Below, one piece after another: positions 9,809 through 18,543 of a stretch of 20,887 bases of DNA (the stretch's first letter is position 1; the number at the start of each line of letters is the position of its first letter). Source of the stretch: Allomyces macrogynus ATCC 38327 (Eukaryota > Blastocladiomycota > Blastocladiomycetes > Blastocladiales > Blastocladiaceae); contig GG745328.1 of assembly GCA_000151295.1 (NCBI GenBank), positions 133,562 through 154,448 on the forward strand, read 5' to 3'. The position numbers were made by a program, and so were the translations under genes. Below the pieces are notes generated by a model, which did not search any database, was not told the DNA's origin, and saw nothing but the letters and a program-made list of their open reading frames with translations.

Positions 9809-11711
9809 ATGTCCAAGCCGGCCCTCCAAAAAGAGCCCCTCTCGCGCTCGGTCGCGTGGCTCTCGCCGCCGCCGTCATCCGATCACCATCTCGACGCCGT
9901 ATCGCCGCCATGGCCCACGTCGTTACGGTCGCGGACAGCGACCGTGTGCTCGACGCGCACGTACCGGTCCGTAACGTACGGCACCTACGCGGCCGGTGAT
10001 CTCGCGACACAGGTCGAGGACGAAGAGGCGGCGCCGGCTTCGTGCCAGCGTACGCCACTGCCGATGCGGTCGATGGCGGTGTTGCTCGTGTGCATCTTGT
10101 CGGAGCCATTCAGTTTGTCGGTGTTGTTCCCATTTGTCTACTTTATGGTACCTACGGATTCATGATCGTTGCGGAAGGTTTGCTTCGAGACGATGGCTGA
10201 CGAATTGTTGCGGAGGATAGGTGCGCGACTTTCACGTCACCGACGACGAGGCTCAGCTCGGGTACTTCGTTGGGTTCCTCGCGTCGGCCTTCTCAATTGC
10301 ACAATTCTGTCCGTTTGCCCTACTCGCTTCGTTGTGCCCTTTCTTCCACGCCCGCTCACTCTTTATGGTATTGATAGTGACCTCGGCGCTCTGGGGATGG
10401 ACGTCCGACAATTGGGGCCGCCGGCCAGTCCTGCTCATTGGCCTGATTGGCAACACGCTCTCGATGCTCTCGTTTGGGCTCAGCCGTGACCTGACCTGGG
10501 CCATTGCAAGCCGGCTCGTGTGCGGCCTGCTCAACGGCAACATTGGCGTCGCAAAGTGCGTCCTAGGTGAGATTTGCGACGAGACCAACATGGACGACGG
10601 ATTTGCACTGTTTGGGCTCGGGTGGGGGATGGGTGGGATCGGTACGTTGTTCGTGCACCGCGATCAAGCGGCGTCGAGAAGCTAACGTTTTGTTGTGATG
10701 CATAGTGGGTCCGATGATTGGCGGCCTCCTCTCGAACTCGGCCACACGGTGGCCGTGGCTTGGCAACGCGTTCCCGTTCCTCGTCGAGTACCCTTACTTC
10801 CTGCCGTGCCTCGTCTCGGCGATCGTCTCGCTCGTCGGATTCATCATGGGCTTCATCTTCCTCGAGGAGTCGCACCCGGGTGTGCGCGCCGCGTCTCACC
10901 GTGACGAGCACGCGCCGCTCCTGCTCGACTCCACCATTATCGAAAGCGTCGAGACGCTCGCTCCACCACCGGCCGCCAGCATTTCGGCCGCGTCCTACCA
11001 CGCAATCGTCGGATACGCCCTGATCGCGCTGCACACGATCATCTTCGACGAAGTCTATGCGCTGTTCGCTGTCCAACCGCTCGCGCGCGGCGGGTTGGCC
11101 ATGACGCCCGCGCAGGTCGGCACATCGCTGGCCGTCATGGGGTGCATGGAATTTGTCCTGCAGTTGACGGCGTACCCGGCGGTCGCGCGCCGGTTCACGC
11201 TGCGGAAAGTGTATGCGTGGGCATTAGTCGGGTACCCGGTCGCGTACGCCATGTTCCCGATGGTCGCGATGGTGTTGGGTGCGCGGGATTGGGGCGTGTA
11301 CCATGATGCGGTGTTGTGGACGGGCGTGTTGTTCGCGCTGGGCGCGCGGCTCGTGTGCTGCGTGATGGGGTTCACGGCGGTCATGGTCATGGTACGCTGT
11401 TTTGAGCCTTGATTCCGCTCTCTCGTGAAAAAGTACTGATCGCACCCTCTCTCCAGATCAACAACTCGGCCCCAACCGAGTACCTCGGCCGCGTCAATGG
11501 GCTTGGGCAAACAGCGGCAGCCGCCGTCCGCGGAATTGGGCCGGCGCTGGGGACCACCGTGTTTGCGTGGTCGTTGAGCAGCGGGCTGTCGTTCCCGCTC
11601 GACCACGAGCTCATTTGGGTGCTTCTCGCAAGCGTTTGCGTCGTGCAGGTTGCGCACGCAATGCTTCTCCCCGAATCGCTGAACCGCAAGCACGCTGGCG
11701 CGCGACGGTAA
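9809..11711 (+). CDS. Major facilitator superfamily transporter, five exons
   Basis: Predicted 543-residue polytopic membrane carrier of the fungal MFS group that begins with a 'SEPxSxxxxFPFxYFM' first helix. Exons read 9809-10147, 10221-10308, 10378-10641, 10706-11391 and 11457-11711. Introns are 73, 69, 64 and 65 nt, with GT donors, AG acceptors and clear branch sites (GCTGACG near 10197, GCTAACG at 10681). Splicing reconstructs conserved stretches: YFM-VRDFHV, AQF-LTSALWGW, GGI-VGPMIGG and MVM-INNSAP. Motif A reads GWTSDNWGRRP in the loop between helices 2 and 3. The first ~95 residues are hydrophilic and cytosolic; the loop between the two six-helix halves contains the HRDEHAPLL segment. 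The second intron is in frame with no stop, so a reader could wrongly call it exon. Substrate cannot be told from sequence. The gene looks intact. Confidence 0.92.
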
Positions 11712-11804
11712 CGAACAGGGAGGCCGACTGACCGCTCACTGGGGAGACTTGATTTGATCGACGCGCTGGTCGCTCCGCATTCTCTCTCAACAATACACCA
11801 CTCT

Positions 11805-12756
11805 TTACTCGCTATTCTTCCTCGCCACTTCCACCGCCCGCCCACGCCACAACTGCTCCACTGGCCTCCCTCTCACCGCCTCCTCCATCATCCTCGGCAC
11901 ATCACACGCGCGCACGCGGCCATACCAATCGCCAAACGGCCAGACCGCGACCACTCCCGCAAACTTATGCCCACCGAGATGGCTCGACGCAAAGACATCC
12001 ACACCCACCACCCCGTTTCGCGCCGCATACGCCTTCATTTCCCGGACCAGCAGCGGCCCAGCCTCACCACACCGCGCGTCGCGCGCGGCGTGCGCGCACA
12101 CGAGAACCGCCGCACGATCACCGCGGGACTCGATCCGGGTACCCTCGGGGAGCGGCAAAGTGCCGAGAATCGCGGCGCGAATCGCGTCGGTCGCGTTATT
12201 CACTGTGACTCCGTGCAGAACCACATTCTGCGGCATCAGCATGACTGCGGCCGCACTGGAGTCGGCGTGAGGGGCCGGGTCGGCGTCACAGGCTGCTGCG
12301 CGCACGGGCGCGCCGAGATCGGCCGCGACAGAGGTGGCGGCGGCATCGATGGCGCGCGCGAGCGGGTCGGTGAGTCGCGCGGGCCAGGTGGGCGCGGAAC
12401 CGGCGCCTGTGCAGAGGATGAGTGCGGCGGCGAGCGTTTGCGCGGTGTTGGCGAGTGGCGCGAAACTGATTTTGGATGCGGTTCGGGGGGAGTAGTTGGG
12501 GTGCGTCGCGCACGGGGGTGGTCGGGTCGCATGGGGCAGCCCGAGGGTCGTTGGTGGAGAAGACTGTTGGGTGGGGGAGAGGGTGATGAGGGTACCTTGA
12601 GGCAATGAATTCGGGGGGAGTATGATGGGAGCACGGACCCGGTTGTGGATTTCGGAAAAAGGTGCGATGTGCAGCGATGGAAGAGTGTGCAGACCATGCA
12701 CATCGGGCGACTGGGCGGCGCGACACTTGCACCAGAGCGTTGCGAACAGCGTGCAT
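11805..12756 (-). CDS. Aim32/Apd1-like thioredoxin-fold [2Fe-2S] protein (sucrase/ferredoxin-like), two exons
   Basis: Proposed model: exon 1 12756-12596, a 130-nt intron 12595-12466 (donor GTACCC, acceptor ATCAG), exon 2 12465-11805; 273 residues. The long frame on its own has only a GTG at 12701 and no early ATG, so an upstream exon is required. The chosen one starts MHAVRNALVQVSRRPVARCA, an excellent mitochondrial presequence, and gives CSHHTPPEF before PLANT and LILCTG, matching the N-terminal pattern of the family. The C-terminal domain carries C177 and C186 (VCAHAARDARCG) and H216 and H220 (HLGGHKFAG). The two Cys-two His set and its spacings of 9 and 4 match the cluster ligands of yeast Apd1 as I recall them. 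The role is inferred as mitochondrial redox or iron-sulfur handling. Family is secure; the intron is a model. Confidence 0.75.
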
Positions 12757-13931
12757 ACTTTTGCGATAAGTTGTGGTCGATATCAGACTTGGGGATAACA
12801 GCGATGGAGGAGGCAGCCGCATTTGAAGGACTTTCGCGCAACCCTGGAAGTGCGCCCAGTCTTTGGCCCTCTTGTGGGGTTAACTTCAAGCGAAGCGCGG
12901 GAGGATGACCGACGCCAGAAAAACAGTCATGGCAGTGCTTTTCGGTAGCTTCTATCGATGGAGGGTTGGCAAAGGCGTCCTCCCATGCATGCTCGCCAGC
13001 ACAACCAGCTGGCAAATGGATTGGATCGAGCAAGTACGTGACAAAACTGAGTGACCAAAAGGGACGAACATTCAGTGAACGCTGATGCTGAACAGAAAGC
13101 GAAGAGCAGAACAAAGTTATTGATTATGATCTTGTCCACTGATGTCTTCTTGAGGTCAGGAAAACAGCGCGCGCGAGTGAGCGCTCCTGTGAGCCTGAAT
13201 GGCAACAACGACAAGATGAGAAAGCCGATAGTGAAATTAAGTAAAAAGTGACCGATGCCGGAGAAAAGGGCATGATGTTCGTGTTGTGATGCGCACAAAG
13301 CGACAGCTGACATGAACTGAAATCATTTTGAGCAGATGCAGTAACCCGTGCAGAAAAATTCAACCTGAAAAGATCAACGAAGAGATAAAAACAAGCACAC
13401 GCAACGACAACACCTTCACGATGCGCTCGGCCATGGGTCACAAAATTATGAGCGTCACGCGCGCTCGTTCTGGCCGCAAGCCCTACACTGTTTACTCATC
13501 GGCGATCCGCACCCTCGAAATTGACGCGGCCATACATAAGCTTCACCATGAAAGACGACGACAGCAAGATTTTGGCTGCCTCAATCATGACTGTGCCAAG
13601 AATCTTGCACTGGTCGGCATCAAGCATTTGGCCGACTAGTTCGTGGTATAAACAATAGACTGGCCCAGCGCCATTGGATGAGTCCCGTCGCGCTTGAAGG
13701 CAGTGTTGGGGAATACATAAATACCGAATTGCCATTGACCCCAAGACAACGAAGATGCGCGGCAGCCGTGGTCTCAGCACCATGATCTCGCCTTTAAAAA
13801 AATGTGCTGTGCTGCTCGCTATTTCCAAGGGTCTGTTGTGAACTCGGCCGATCGCTGATCCTAGCGGTTTTCAGCGCATGACAAATGGCGCGGCGAGCAA
13901 CGGAGGCCCCAGAATCACAAAGTCACGACTG
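12757..13931. other. Stretch without a firm gene; two weak minus-strand ORFs
   Basis: Composition is less GC-rich than in the intact genes. A minus-strand ORF from ATG 13313 to 12927 (128 residues) has a hydrophobic helix at about residues 18-40 (GHFLLNFTIGFLILSLLPF), but no codon bias or family. A second minus-strand frame at 13828-13496 has an in-frame ATG and the segment PRIFVVLGSMAIRYL. It lies just downstream of the Hsp70-like remnant in the same orientation, so it could be decayed C-terminal sequence of that gene (the Hsp70 fold has a comparable late 'LVGG' region), but this is speculative. Neither ORF is called as a gene. Confidence 0.35.
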
Positions 13932-14663
13932 CTAGCTCATTTCCTTCAATGCCAGGTTGTTCTGCAATTCGTGGAGCACCGTGTCGCCCAGGTTGGTTTG
14001 CAGATATCGTTCAAAGTTGGCCACACACTTGGAGGACGCCGGAAATTGGTCGCGATTGAGAGCCATTCCCCTGACGTCGTGGCTGGCGTAAGTGTGACCT
14101 GGGACAGGATGGTCTGCATTGGATGACAAGTGCAAATTGGGTTGACCCGACGAGCTCAGCCCTTTCAGAGGAGGCAAATCAGAGAGATCGTGGAGAAATG
14201 ACTGGGCGATAGCCTCGTCTTCCTGGCACATCAAAAGTTGCAACGATTCTTCGTGTCGTGCGAAAGACATCCTGCCTCTGCCACAGCATGACGCAGGGCG
14301 AGATTTGCCTGTGGCGGGAATCCCATTGGAACTGGAACTGAAGCGCACGATCAGTCCAATTCGTCTGTCCATGACGAAACCACAGCATCTTGAAGGAAAC
14401 GTACCAGCAAGGCAAAGCCCCATGTTGAACTTCGACACGTCAAAATCCTCCGGGTACCGGCTCACAATCGCGAGTTAAATCTCGTGCCAAAGACATGAAA
14501 AGTAATCTGCGACTACGTCGACTGGCTTCATTTGCGAGGAAAGCGGAGAGCGGGAGGGCAACGTTGGGTCGAGGAGCGCCCGAATAGATTCGACAAGATC
14601 ATTATGGGTGTTTTCAGGGTGCAATTTAACACGCCATCCCCAGATTGGGCACAAGTTCTCCAT
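13932..14663 (-). pseudogene. Hsp70-like (HSPA12-type) gene remnant, truncated and disrupted
   Basis: Read on the minus strand, 14663-14478 encodes a segment with IRALLDPTLP and KPVDVVADYFSCLWHEI, typical of the region before the ATPase core in HSPA12-type Hsp70 proteins. An in-frame TAA (14477-14475) follows, then the same frame continues with VSRYPEDFDVSKFN and MGLCLA. A textbook 67-nt intron (14404-14338; donor GTACGT, branch CTGAT, acceptor TTCAG) joins this to VPVPMGF and LRHAVAEAGC, equivalent to the 'LTVPAxW...MRxAAxxAGL' stretch of the family. Near 14245-14258 the frame shifts, after which ESLQLLMCQEDEAIAQSF parallels the 'LxLxxEPEAAA' block. No AGGGTVD-like phosphate motif follows, and the ORF ends at TAG 13932. 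The 5' part is absent: only 9 nt lie between ATG 14663 and a large palindrome. Identification rests on pattern memory; disruption is directly visible. Confidence 0.6.
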
Positions 14664-14671
14664 ACGGATAC

Positions 14672-14697
14672 TGGCGCTGCCCTTAAGGGCAGCGCCA
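14672..14697. repeat. 26-bp perfect palindrome centred on TTAA
   Basis: TGGCGCTGCCC, TTAA and GGGCAGCGCCA form an uninterrupted palindrome. It contains the GGGCAG core that recurs eleven times as AGGGCAG further right. It starts 9 nt from the last recognisable codon of the Hsp70-like remnant and is the best candidate for a left-boundary structure of the element. Confidence 0.9.
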
Positions 14698-14699
14698 CA

Positions 14700-14713
14700 G
14701 CCCCATCAGGGGC
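14700..14713. repeat. Hairpin GCCCC-ATCA-GGGGC
   Basis: A 5-bp GC stem with a four-base loop directly follows the 26-bp palindrome. The same architecture (GC-only stem, four-base loop) recurs twice at 15045-15081 with loop GACA. Confidence 0.75.
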
Positions 14714-14736
14714 GGCATGGGGGGCGTCGCGGCTCG

Positions 14737-14752
14737 TAGGTGGATCCACCTA
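14737..14752. repeat. 16-bp perfect palindrome TAGGTGGATCCACCTA
   Basis: Perfect self-complementary sequence. Its half, TCCACCTA, reappears in variant form at several points to about 14900 (CTACCTAAC, CCACCTAAT, CCACCTAAC). Confidence 0.9.
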
Positions 14753-14761
14753 ACCCCCCTG

Positions 14762-14898
14762 GGTGGTCTACCTGGATGGCAGGTCACGTATCCACCCGGG
14801 GTACGCAACTACCTAACTCGCCTGGGTGGATACGTACCCCGGGTGATTACACGACCGTCCGGGGTACGCATCCACCTAATCTACCAAGGTAGACCACC
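14762..14898. repeat. Nested inverted repeats
   Basis: GGTGGTCTACCT (14762-14773) pairs exactly with AGGTAGACCACC (14887-14898). Inside, ACGTATCCACCC (14786-14797) pairs with GGGTGGATACGT (14824-14835), and the overlapping CCCGGGGTACG (14795-14805) pairs with CGTACCCCGGG (14833-14843). The two inner pairings are mutually exclusive, so the region could switch between hairpins. CGGGGTACGCA occurs twice as a direct repeat (near 14797 and 14860). No protein-coding sense is seen. Confidence 0.85.
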
Positions 14899-15044
14899 TA
14901 ACATCCAAGGTGGGTATCCTGGAGTTGGTCACGGTGATAGGGTCAATAAAGGTAGTTTAGGTGGTCCACCCAGATGTGAATCTCTGAGAAGTTCCACATG
15001 CTTACCCCGGGCGTTGGCCACCCCGAGCGACCGCGCGCCCCGGA

Positions 15045-15102
15045 GCCCCGACAGGGGCGAAGTGAGCCCCCGACAGGGGGCGTGTCTGCCCGCCGGGCAG
15101 AC
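15045..15102. repeat. Three consecutive hairpins
   Basis: GCCCC-GACA-GGGGC (15045-15058), GCCCCC-GACA-GGGGGC (15066-15081) and GTCTGCCCG-C-CGGGCAGAC (15084-15102) lie within 58 nt. The third stem contains GGGCAGAC, the same core as the downstream AGGGCAG array. Confidence 0.85.
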
Positions 15103-15132
15103 GTCAGAGACAAGGGACGTGCTGTGATTGAG

Positions 15133-15204
15133 TCCAGGGCAGACTCGACGGACAGATCCAGGGCAGACTCGACGGACAGATCCAGGGCAGACTCGACGGG
15201 CAGA
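15133..15204 (+). repeat. 24-bp tandem repeat, three copies
   Basis: The unit starts TCCAGGGCAGACTCGACGGA. Copies at 15133-15156 and 15157-15180 are identical; 15181-15204 has one substitution, and a degenerate part-copy follows to about 15217. Each unit carries one AGGGCAG motif. Confidence 0.95.
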
Positions 15205-15291
15205 CTCGATGGACAGAACCTGGCGGCTGGATCCTGGCGACTGGATTCATGGACAGATGTCTTGGTCCCTAATCTTAGGTCCCAGACCTTG

Positions 15292-15311
15292 AAATCTGTG
15301 GCCACAGATTT
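15292..15311. repeat. 20-bp perfect palindrome beside an AT-rich tract
   Basis: AAATCTGTGG followed by CCACAGATTT is perfectly self-complementary. It is followed at once by the AT-rich stretch 15312-15330 (TGCATTATTCTATATGCAT-like). Its centre GTGGCCA recurs in both copies of the 22-bp direct repeat at 15328 and 15502. Confidence 0.9.
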
Positions 15312-15327
15312 GCATTATTCTATATGC

Positions 15328-15523
15328 ATTGCAAAACCGTGGCCAGAAAAGCATTCGTCCCCCCGAGCAGCCGCCGCGATTTCAAAACCACTCGGGGTAA
15401 ATTTGGCGCGTAGGGCAGCGCCAGAAGTCCCAGGGCAGAGGAAATCGACGAAAATCCCAGGGCAGAGCCAGGGCAGAGAGTCGAAACGCTCAGGGGGGCG
15501 AATTGCAAAACCGTGGCCAGAAA
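15328..15523 (+). repeat. 22-bp direct repeat, two copies
   Basis: ATTGCAAAACCGTGGCCAG plus AAA occurs at 15328-15349 and again at 15502-15523 without mismatch. Each is followed within 15 nt by GCATTCGT. The copies bracket the second AGGGCAG cluster. Confidence 0.95.
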
Positions 15524-15547
15524 TGGGTCGTAGGGCATTCGTAGAAC

Positions 15548-15608
15548 AGTCGTGAAACAGTCGTGGAATTTATTCGTTGCAAACAAGTCGTGAAACAGTC
15601 GTGGAATT
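15548..15608 (+). repeat. 23-bp direct repeat, two copies
   Basis: A 23-bp unit starting AGTCGTGAAACAGTCGTGGA is found at 15548-15570 and 15586-15608, 38 bp apart. Each unit itself contains AGTCGTG twice. Confidence 0.95.
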
Positions 15609-15780
15609 GGTCGTAGGGCAGACCCAGGGCAGAGATCGTAGGGCAGTCCCAGGGCAGACCCAGGTAGTTGCCGAGGTCACGCCGTCACACGCCGCCCACT
15701 CGCAAAATGTCTCGCAAACGACGGTCGACAGCGTGACTCTGGGAGACATCGGGGACGAGTCCGTGAAGGGTCGTTGAATT

Positions 15781-15890
15781 CAATTTAAACGCTGCGAACA
15801 TCTGATGGTTATCCCACTGGGCGCTGTCCCGGAAAACGCACCAAACGCACCCCTGGATTTTCAAATTAAATACAAGACGTATCATAAAGA
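15781..15890 (+). promoter_or_regulatory. Upstream module of ORF1, shared with ORF3
   Basis: Block 1 CAATTTAAACGCTGCGAACA (15781-15800, followed by T), block 2 TATCCCACTGGG (about 15811), block 3 CAAACGCACC (15842-15851), block 4 GATTTTCAAATTAAATAC (15856-15873) and a TATCATAAAG box (about 15880) precede the ORF1 ATG at 15897. All recur in the same order upstream of ORF3. This is most likely a promoter specific to the element; a replication or recombination site is an alternative. Confidence 0.7.
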
Positions 15891-15896
15891 CAACAC

Positions 15897-18458
15897 ATGG
15901 ACGCACCCATCTTCCCCACGAAAGCGCTTGCTCTTGAGGCCTACGAGCGTATGGTCAAGGACGACCCGACCATGACTCTGTTTGCCCAGAATATCATCAA
16001 AAGCAATGGTGATAACGTCTACCAGTACCTCATTGCGCCATTCAAAGCCATGGCAAGTCACTGTATGAAAAAAGACGATCATTTCTTTGAGCATCTTCTT
16101 AACAATCGCGTCACCAACTTGTTTTTTGACGTTGATAACATTAAGTTCAATGGTGTGGAAACAAAAGTCGAGCTCAATGTCATCCTCGAGTGTATCCGTC
16201 GTCATTTCCCACTCGCAAAGCGCATCTATGTGACTGGTTACGAATCAGAACAAAAAAACAGCTACCATATTGTACTTCCAGATTACGTGTTTGTCTTTGG
16301 TGATCCAATCGTGACCCCTCTCATCAAGTCGTTTTGCCTTGCGTACAAGTCCACGCTGGGGTTCGACGAATCGGTGTACTGTGAGCGTCCCTTCCGTATG
16401 TTGAACCAGAGTAAGTGTAAGCCAAACGCCGTTGCAAAACATGTGTTGATGGGTCCTCATAATTTCGAAGCCCATTGTATTCAACGTGTGGATTGCAGCA
16501 GGAAGCTGTGCCGTGATTGCGAGGGAGGGTCGCACCCGGTGCATGGCAACGACGTGGTTCACTGTCTCAAGTCCTGCTGGGGGCTCGATGAATCACTTGT
16601 CCCATCGGAGGTCAAGGTCCAAATTGAGAAAACGTATCACGGTACCATCAGGACCCTTGGTACGGATATTGCCATCCCAGTTGCATCGGCTGACCACATT
16701 CCCAAGGAGTGGCGATTCGACACTGCGACAAACGCTGAAAGGCTTCGGTACATGTCACCGCATGGCTGGTCGCACGGTGATATTTTCCGTATTATCACAT
16801 GGGCGTGCTCGTGGGGTGTGACAATGTCAGATCTGATTGATTGGGCCAAGCCGCGTTGGGAGAGCGAGACTCCATATGTCCGTCGACAACACGTCAAAAA
16901 GTACCAAGGCATGTACAAACAACGCAAGCAGTACCCGTCGATTCGTGCTGTGAAGCAGTGGTACGAGAATAACGCCCCATGGGTGTTCAAGAATGATGAC
17001 CTCGATCAAATGATGATGGAAGACATGGACGAGTGGAGTGAAGCGTCAGTTCCTGAATGCACGTCCTCCAAGGTCACAAAGAAGGTCTTTGACAGTCCTT
17101 ATATGCCCGTTGATATTCTTACCGACGACAAGGTTCAAGTTCACGGTTCAGGGACAGGGACAGGTAAAACAGAAAGCGTAATTCAGGACATCAAAAAGTT
17201 CAACAGAGTCATTTGGTTTAGCCCACTGCGCGCGCTCACAAAGGGGCTTCTAAGTCGGGCAGAAGGATTCACAACATACATGGACGTTTCACGCACCGAG
17301 TCTTTGATGTCTATCAACAAATTGGGCATGTCAGTGTGTTCCTTGCATCGTATGGACCTGAGCGCAACCACGACATATGATTGCGTGGTCATTGATGAGG
17401 CGGAGAATGTGCTGCAACAATTCACAGCACCAGAGCTTCATCATGGTCACCTCGAAAGCAACTTTGAAGCATTTTTGGCCATCCTTCATGGTGCAAAACG
17501 TGTGCATTTCATGGATGCGATCATGAGCAAATTGACTTACGATTTTGCTAACGCTCTGAGTGGTGGTACTTGGACGCACACGACAAACGACCGCTCCAAA
17601 CAAAAAAAGACCACAAAGGTGCTTGAATTCCTTGACTCGCGCTCGACTTACACAACACGCAAAGGAGAGCTTAAGGAGCGTGTTGACGTGAGCCGAGTCG
17701 ACAAGATGCACTCCAAAATATTTGAGTCAATTGCTCAAGGACGCAAAGTCTTTGTGTTTGCCCCCATCAAATGTTCCACAAAGAACAAACTCAGTGCCCT
17801 TGTGTTACAGGCTGACATCATGAACCATTTCAAACTGACCAAGCAGCAAGTGTTGTGTTACGTTTCAGAGGACGAGCTGTTGAAACAGGGTCTTGCTGAC
17901 CCAAATGCGGTTTGGTCGGATGGAGACGTCCAGGTGGTGATTGTAACCTCGTGCGCTGCAGTTGGTATCAATTTCAGTTTAAAGAACGTTTTCCACGACG
18001 TCTTTGCTTGTGTGGATGGTTTCATTAGTGCGCGCAATTGCGTCCAGGCCCTCCGTCGTATTCGCCACCCAGTCAATAAAGACCTCTACATGGTTCGTGT
18101 CAATGAAATCGGCCATGGTACAAAGCTTCAATTTCCCGAGATTTACAGGCAGTGCAGGGGTGACAGCGCAGTGCGTCAAAACCAAATTGCAGCAAATGTA
18201 CAGCGTGAACGCGACGCTCAATATAAACAAAAACCCGAACAAGGAAAATGGCAACTTTTTGAGCTCATGTGCAAGCATGATGGATTTGAGATTGTTCCTT
18301 ATGACCAAGACGTAGCCATCATGGAAATTTGTGCTGTTGAACGTTCGACTCTTGACTTTACTTACGAAAACATCCCAACCGTATCCAAGGAGCGTGTGGA
18401 GCAAATCAAGGAAGGGTCGCCTGCAAGTGTTCTTGAAAACCTGTTCATCGACCTTTGA
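15897..18458 (+). CDS. Primase (AEP-like) fused to SF2 origin-binding-type helicase, 853 residues
   Basis: Predicted replication-initiation enzyme of the element. The N-terminal third resembles an archaeo-eukaryotic primase/PrimPol: NLFFDVD (74-80, metal-binding D78 and D80), NSYHIV (S122-Y-H124) and RPFRMLNQSK (164-173). A Cys/His cluster follows (C200, C205, C208, H213, H216, H222, C223, C227), in the place of the primase zinc motif. The helicase has Walker A GSGTGTGKT (417-425), FSPLRAL (441-447, motif Ia), VIDEAEN (498-504, DEAE-type Walker B), TSCAAVGINF (684-693, motif V) and QALRRIRH (717-724, motif VI). This is the layout of herpesvirus UL9-like 'replication origin-binding protein' helicases and of AEP-helicase fusions in large DNA viruses and eukaryotic mobile elements. 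The frame is uninterrupted, without introns, and all key residues are kept. The ATG at 15897 follows the shared module. Exact biochemical role is inferred. Confidence 0.85.
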   Translation: MDAPIFPTKALALEAYERMVKDDPTMTLFAQNIIKSNGDNVYQYLIAPFKAMASHCMKKDDHFFEHLLNNRVTNLFFDVDNIKFNGVETKVELNVILECIRRHFPLAKRIYVTGYESEQKNSYHIVLPDYVFVFGDPIVTPLIKSFCLAYKSTLGFDESVYCERPFRMLNQSKCKPNAVAKHVLMGPHNFEAHCIQRVDCSRKLCRDCEGGSHPVHGNDVVHCLKSCWGLDESLVPSEVKVQIEKTYHGTIRTLGTDIAIPVASADHIPKEWRFDTATNAERLRYMSPHGWSHGDIFRIITWACSWGVTMSDLIDWAKPRWESETPYVRRQHVKKYQGMYKQRKQYPSIRAVKQWYENNAPWVFKNDDLDQMMMEDMDEWSEASVPECTSSKVTKKVFDSPYMPVDILTDDKVQVHGSGTGTGKTESVIQDIKKFNRVIWFSPLRALTKGLLSRAEGFTTYMDVSRTESLMSINKLGMSVCSLHRMDLSATTTYDCVVIDEAENVLQQFTAPELHHGHLESNFEAFLAILHGAKRVHFMDAIMSKLTYDFANALSGGTWTHTTNDRSKQKKTTKVLEFLDSRSTYTTRKGELKERVDVSRVDKMHSKIFESIAQGRKVFVFAPIKCSTKNKLSALVLQADIMNHFKLTKQQVLCYVSEDELLKQGLADPNAVWSDGDVQVVIVTSCAAVGINFSLKNVFHDVFACVDGFISARNCVQALRRIRHPVNKDLYMVRVNEIGHGTKLQFPEIYRQCRGDSAVRQNQIAANVQRERDAQYKQKPEQGKWQLFELMCKHDGFEIVPYDQDVAIMEICAVERSTLDFTYENIPTVSKERVEQIKEGSPASVLENLFIDL

Positions 18459-18543
18459 GCGCTTCAATATGCGGTTCAGTAAGCTTAGTGATACAGACCG
18501 TGCCACATCCTACAAAAAAGAAATATGCACCAGTACTTGAAAG

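Larger units (their letters stand above)
15136..15657 (+). repeat. Iteron-like array: 11 copies of AGGGCAG on one strand
   Basis: AGGGCAG begins at 15136, 15160, 15184, 15412, 15432, 15459, 15470, 15615, 15626, 15640 and 15651, always on the plus strand and usually preceded by CC or CGT. The last four form a doubled unit (CGTAGGGCAG then CCCAGGGCAG) with spacings of 11, 14 and 11 bp, about one helical turn. This resembles binding-site arrays at replication origins and lies just upstream of a gene for an origin-binding-type helicase. The origin role is inference. Confidence 0.6.

Noticed and set aside
14737..14898. ACCTAA-type motifs as degenerate telomeric repeats
   Set aside because: They are spaced 20-60 nt apart inside palindromes and not in tandem; unique genes flank them on both sides.
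14998..15555. 185-codon plus-strand ORF across the repeats
   Set aside because: It only translates the tandem and iterated repeats (SRADSTDR units), has no family pattern, and its frame is kept by the 24-bp repeat period.
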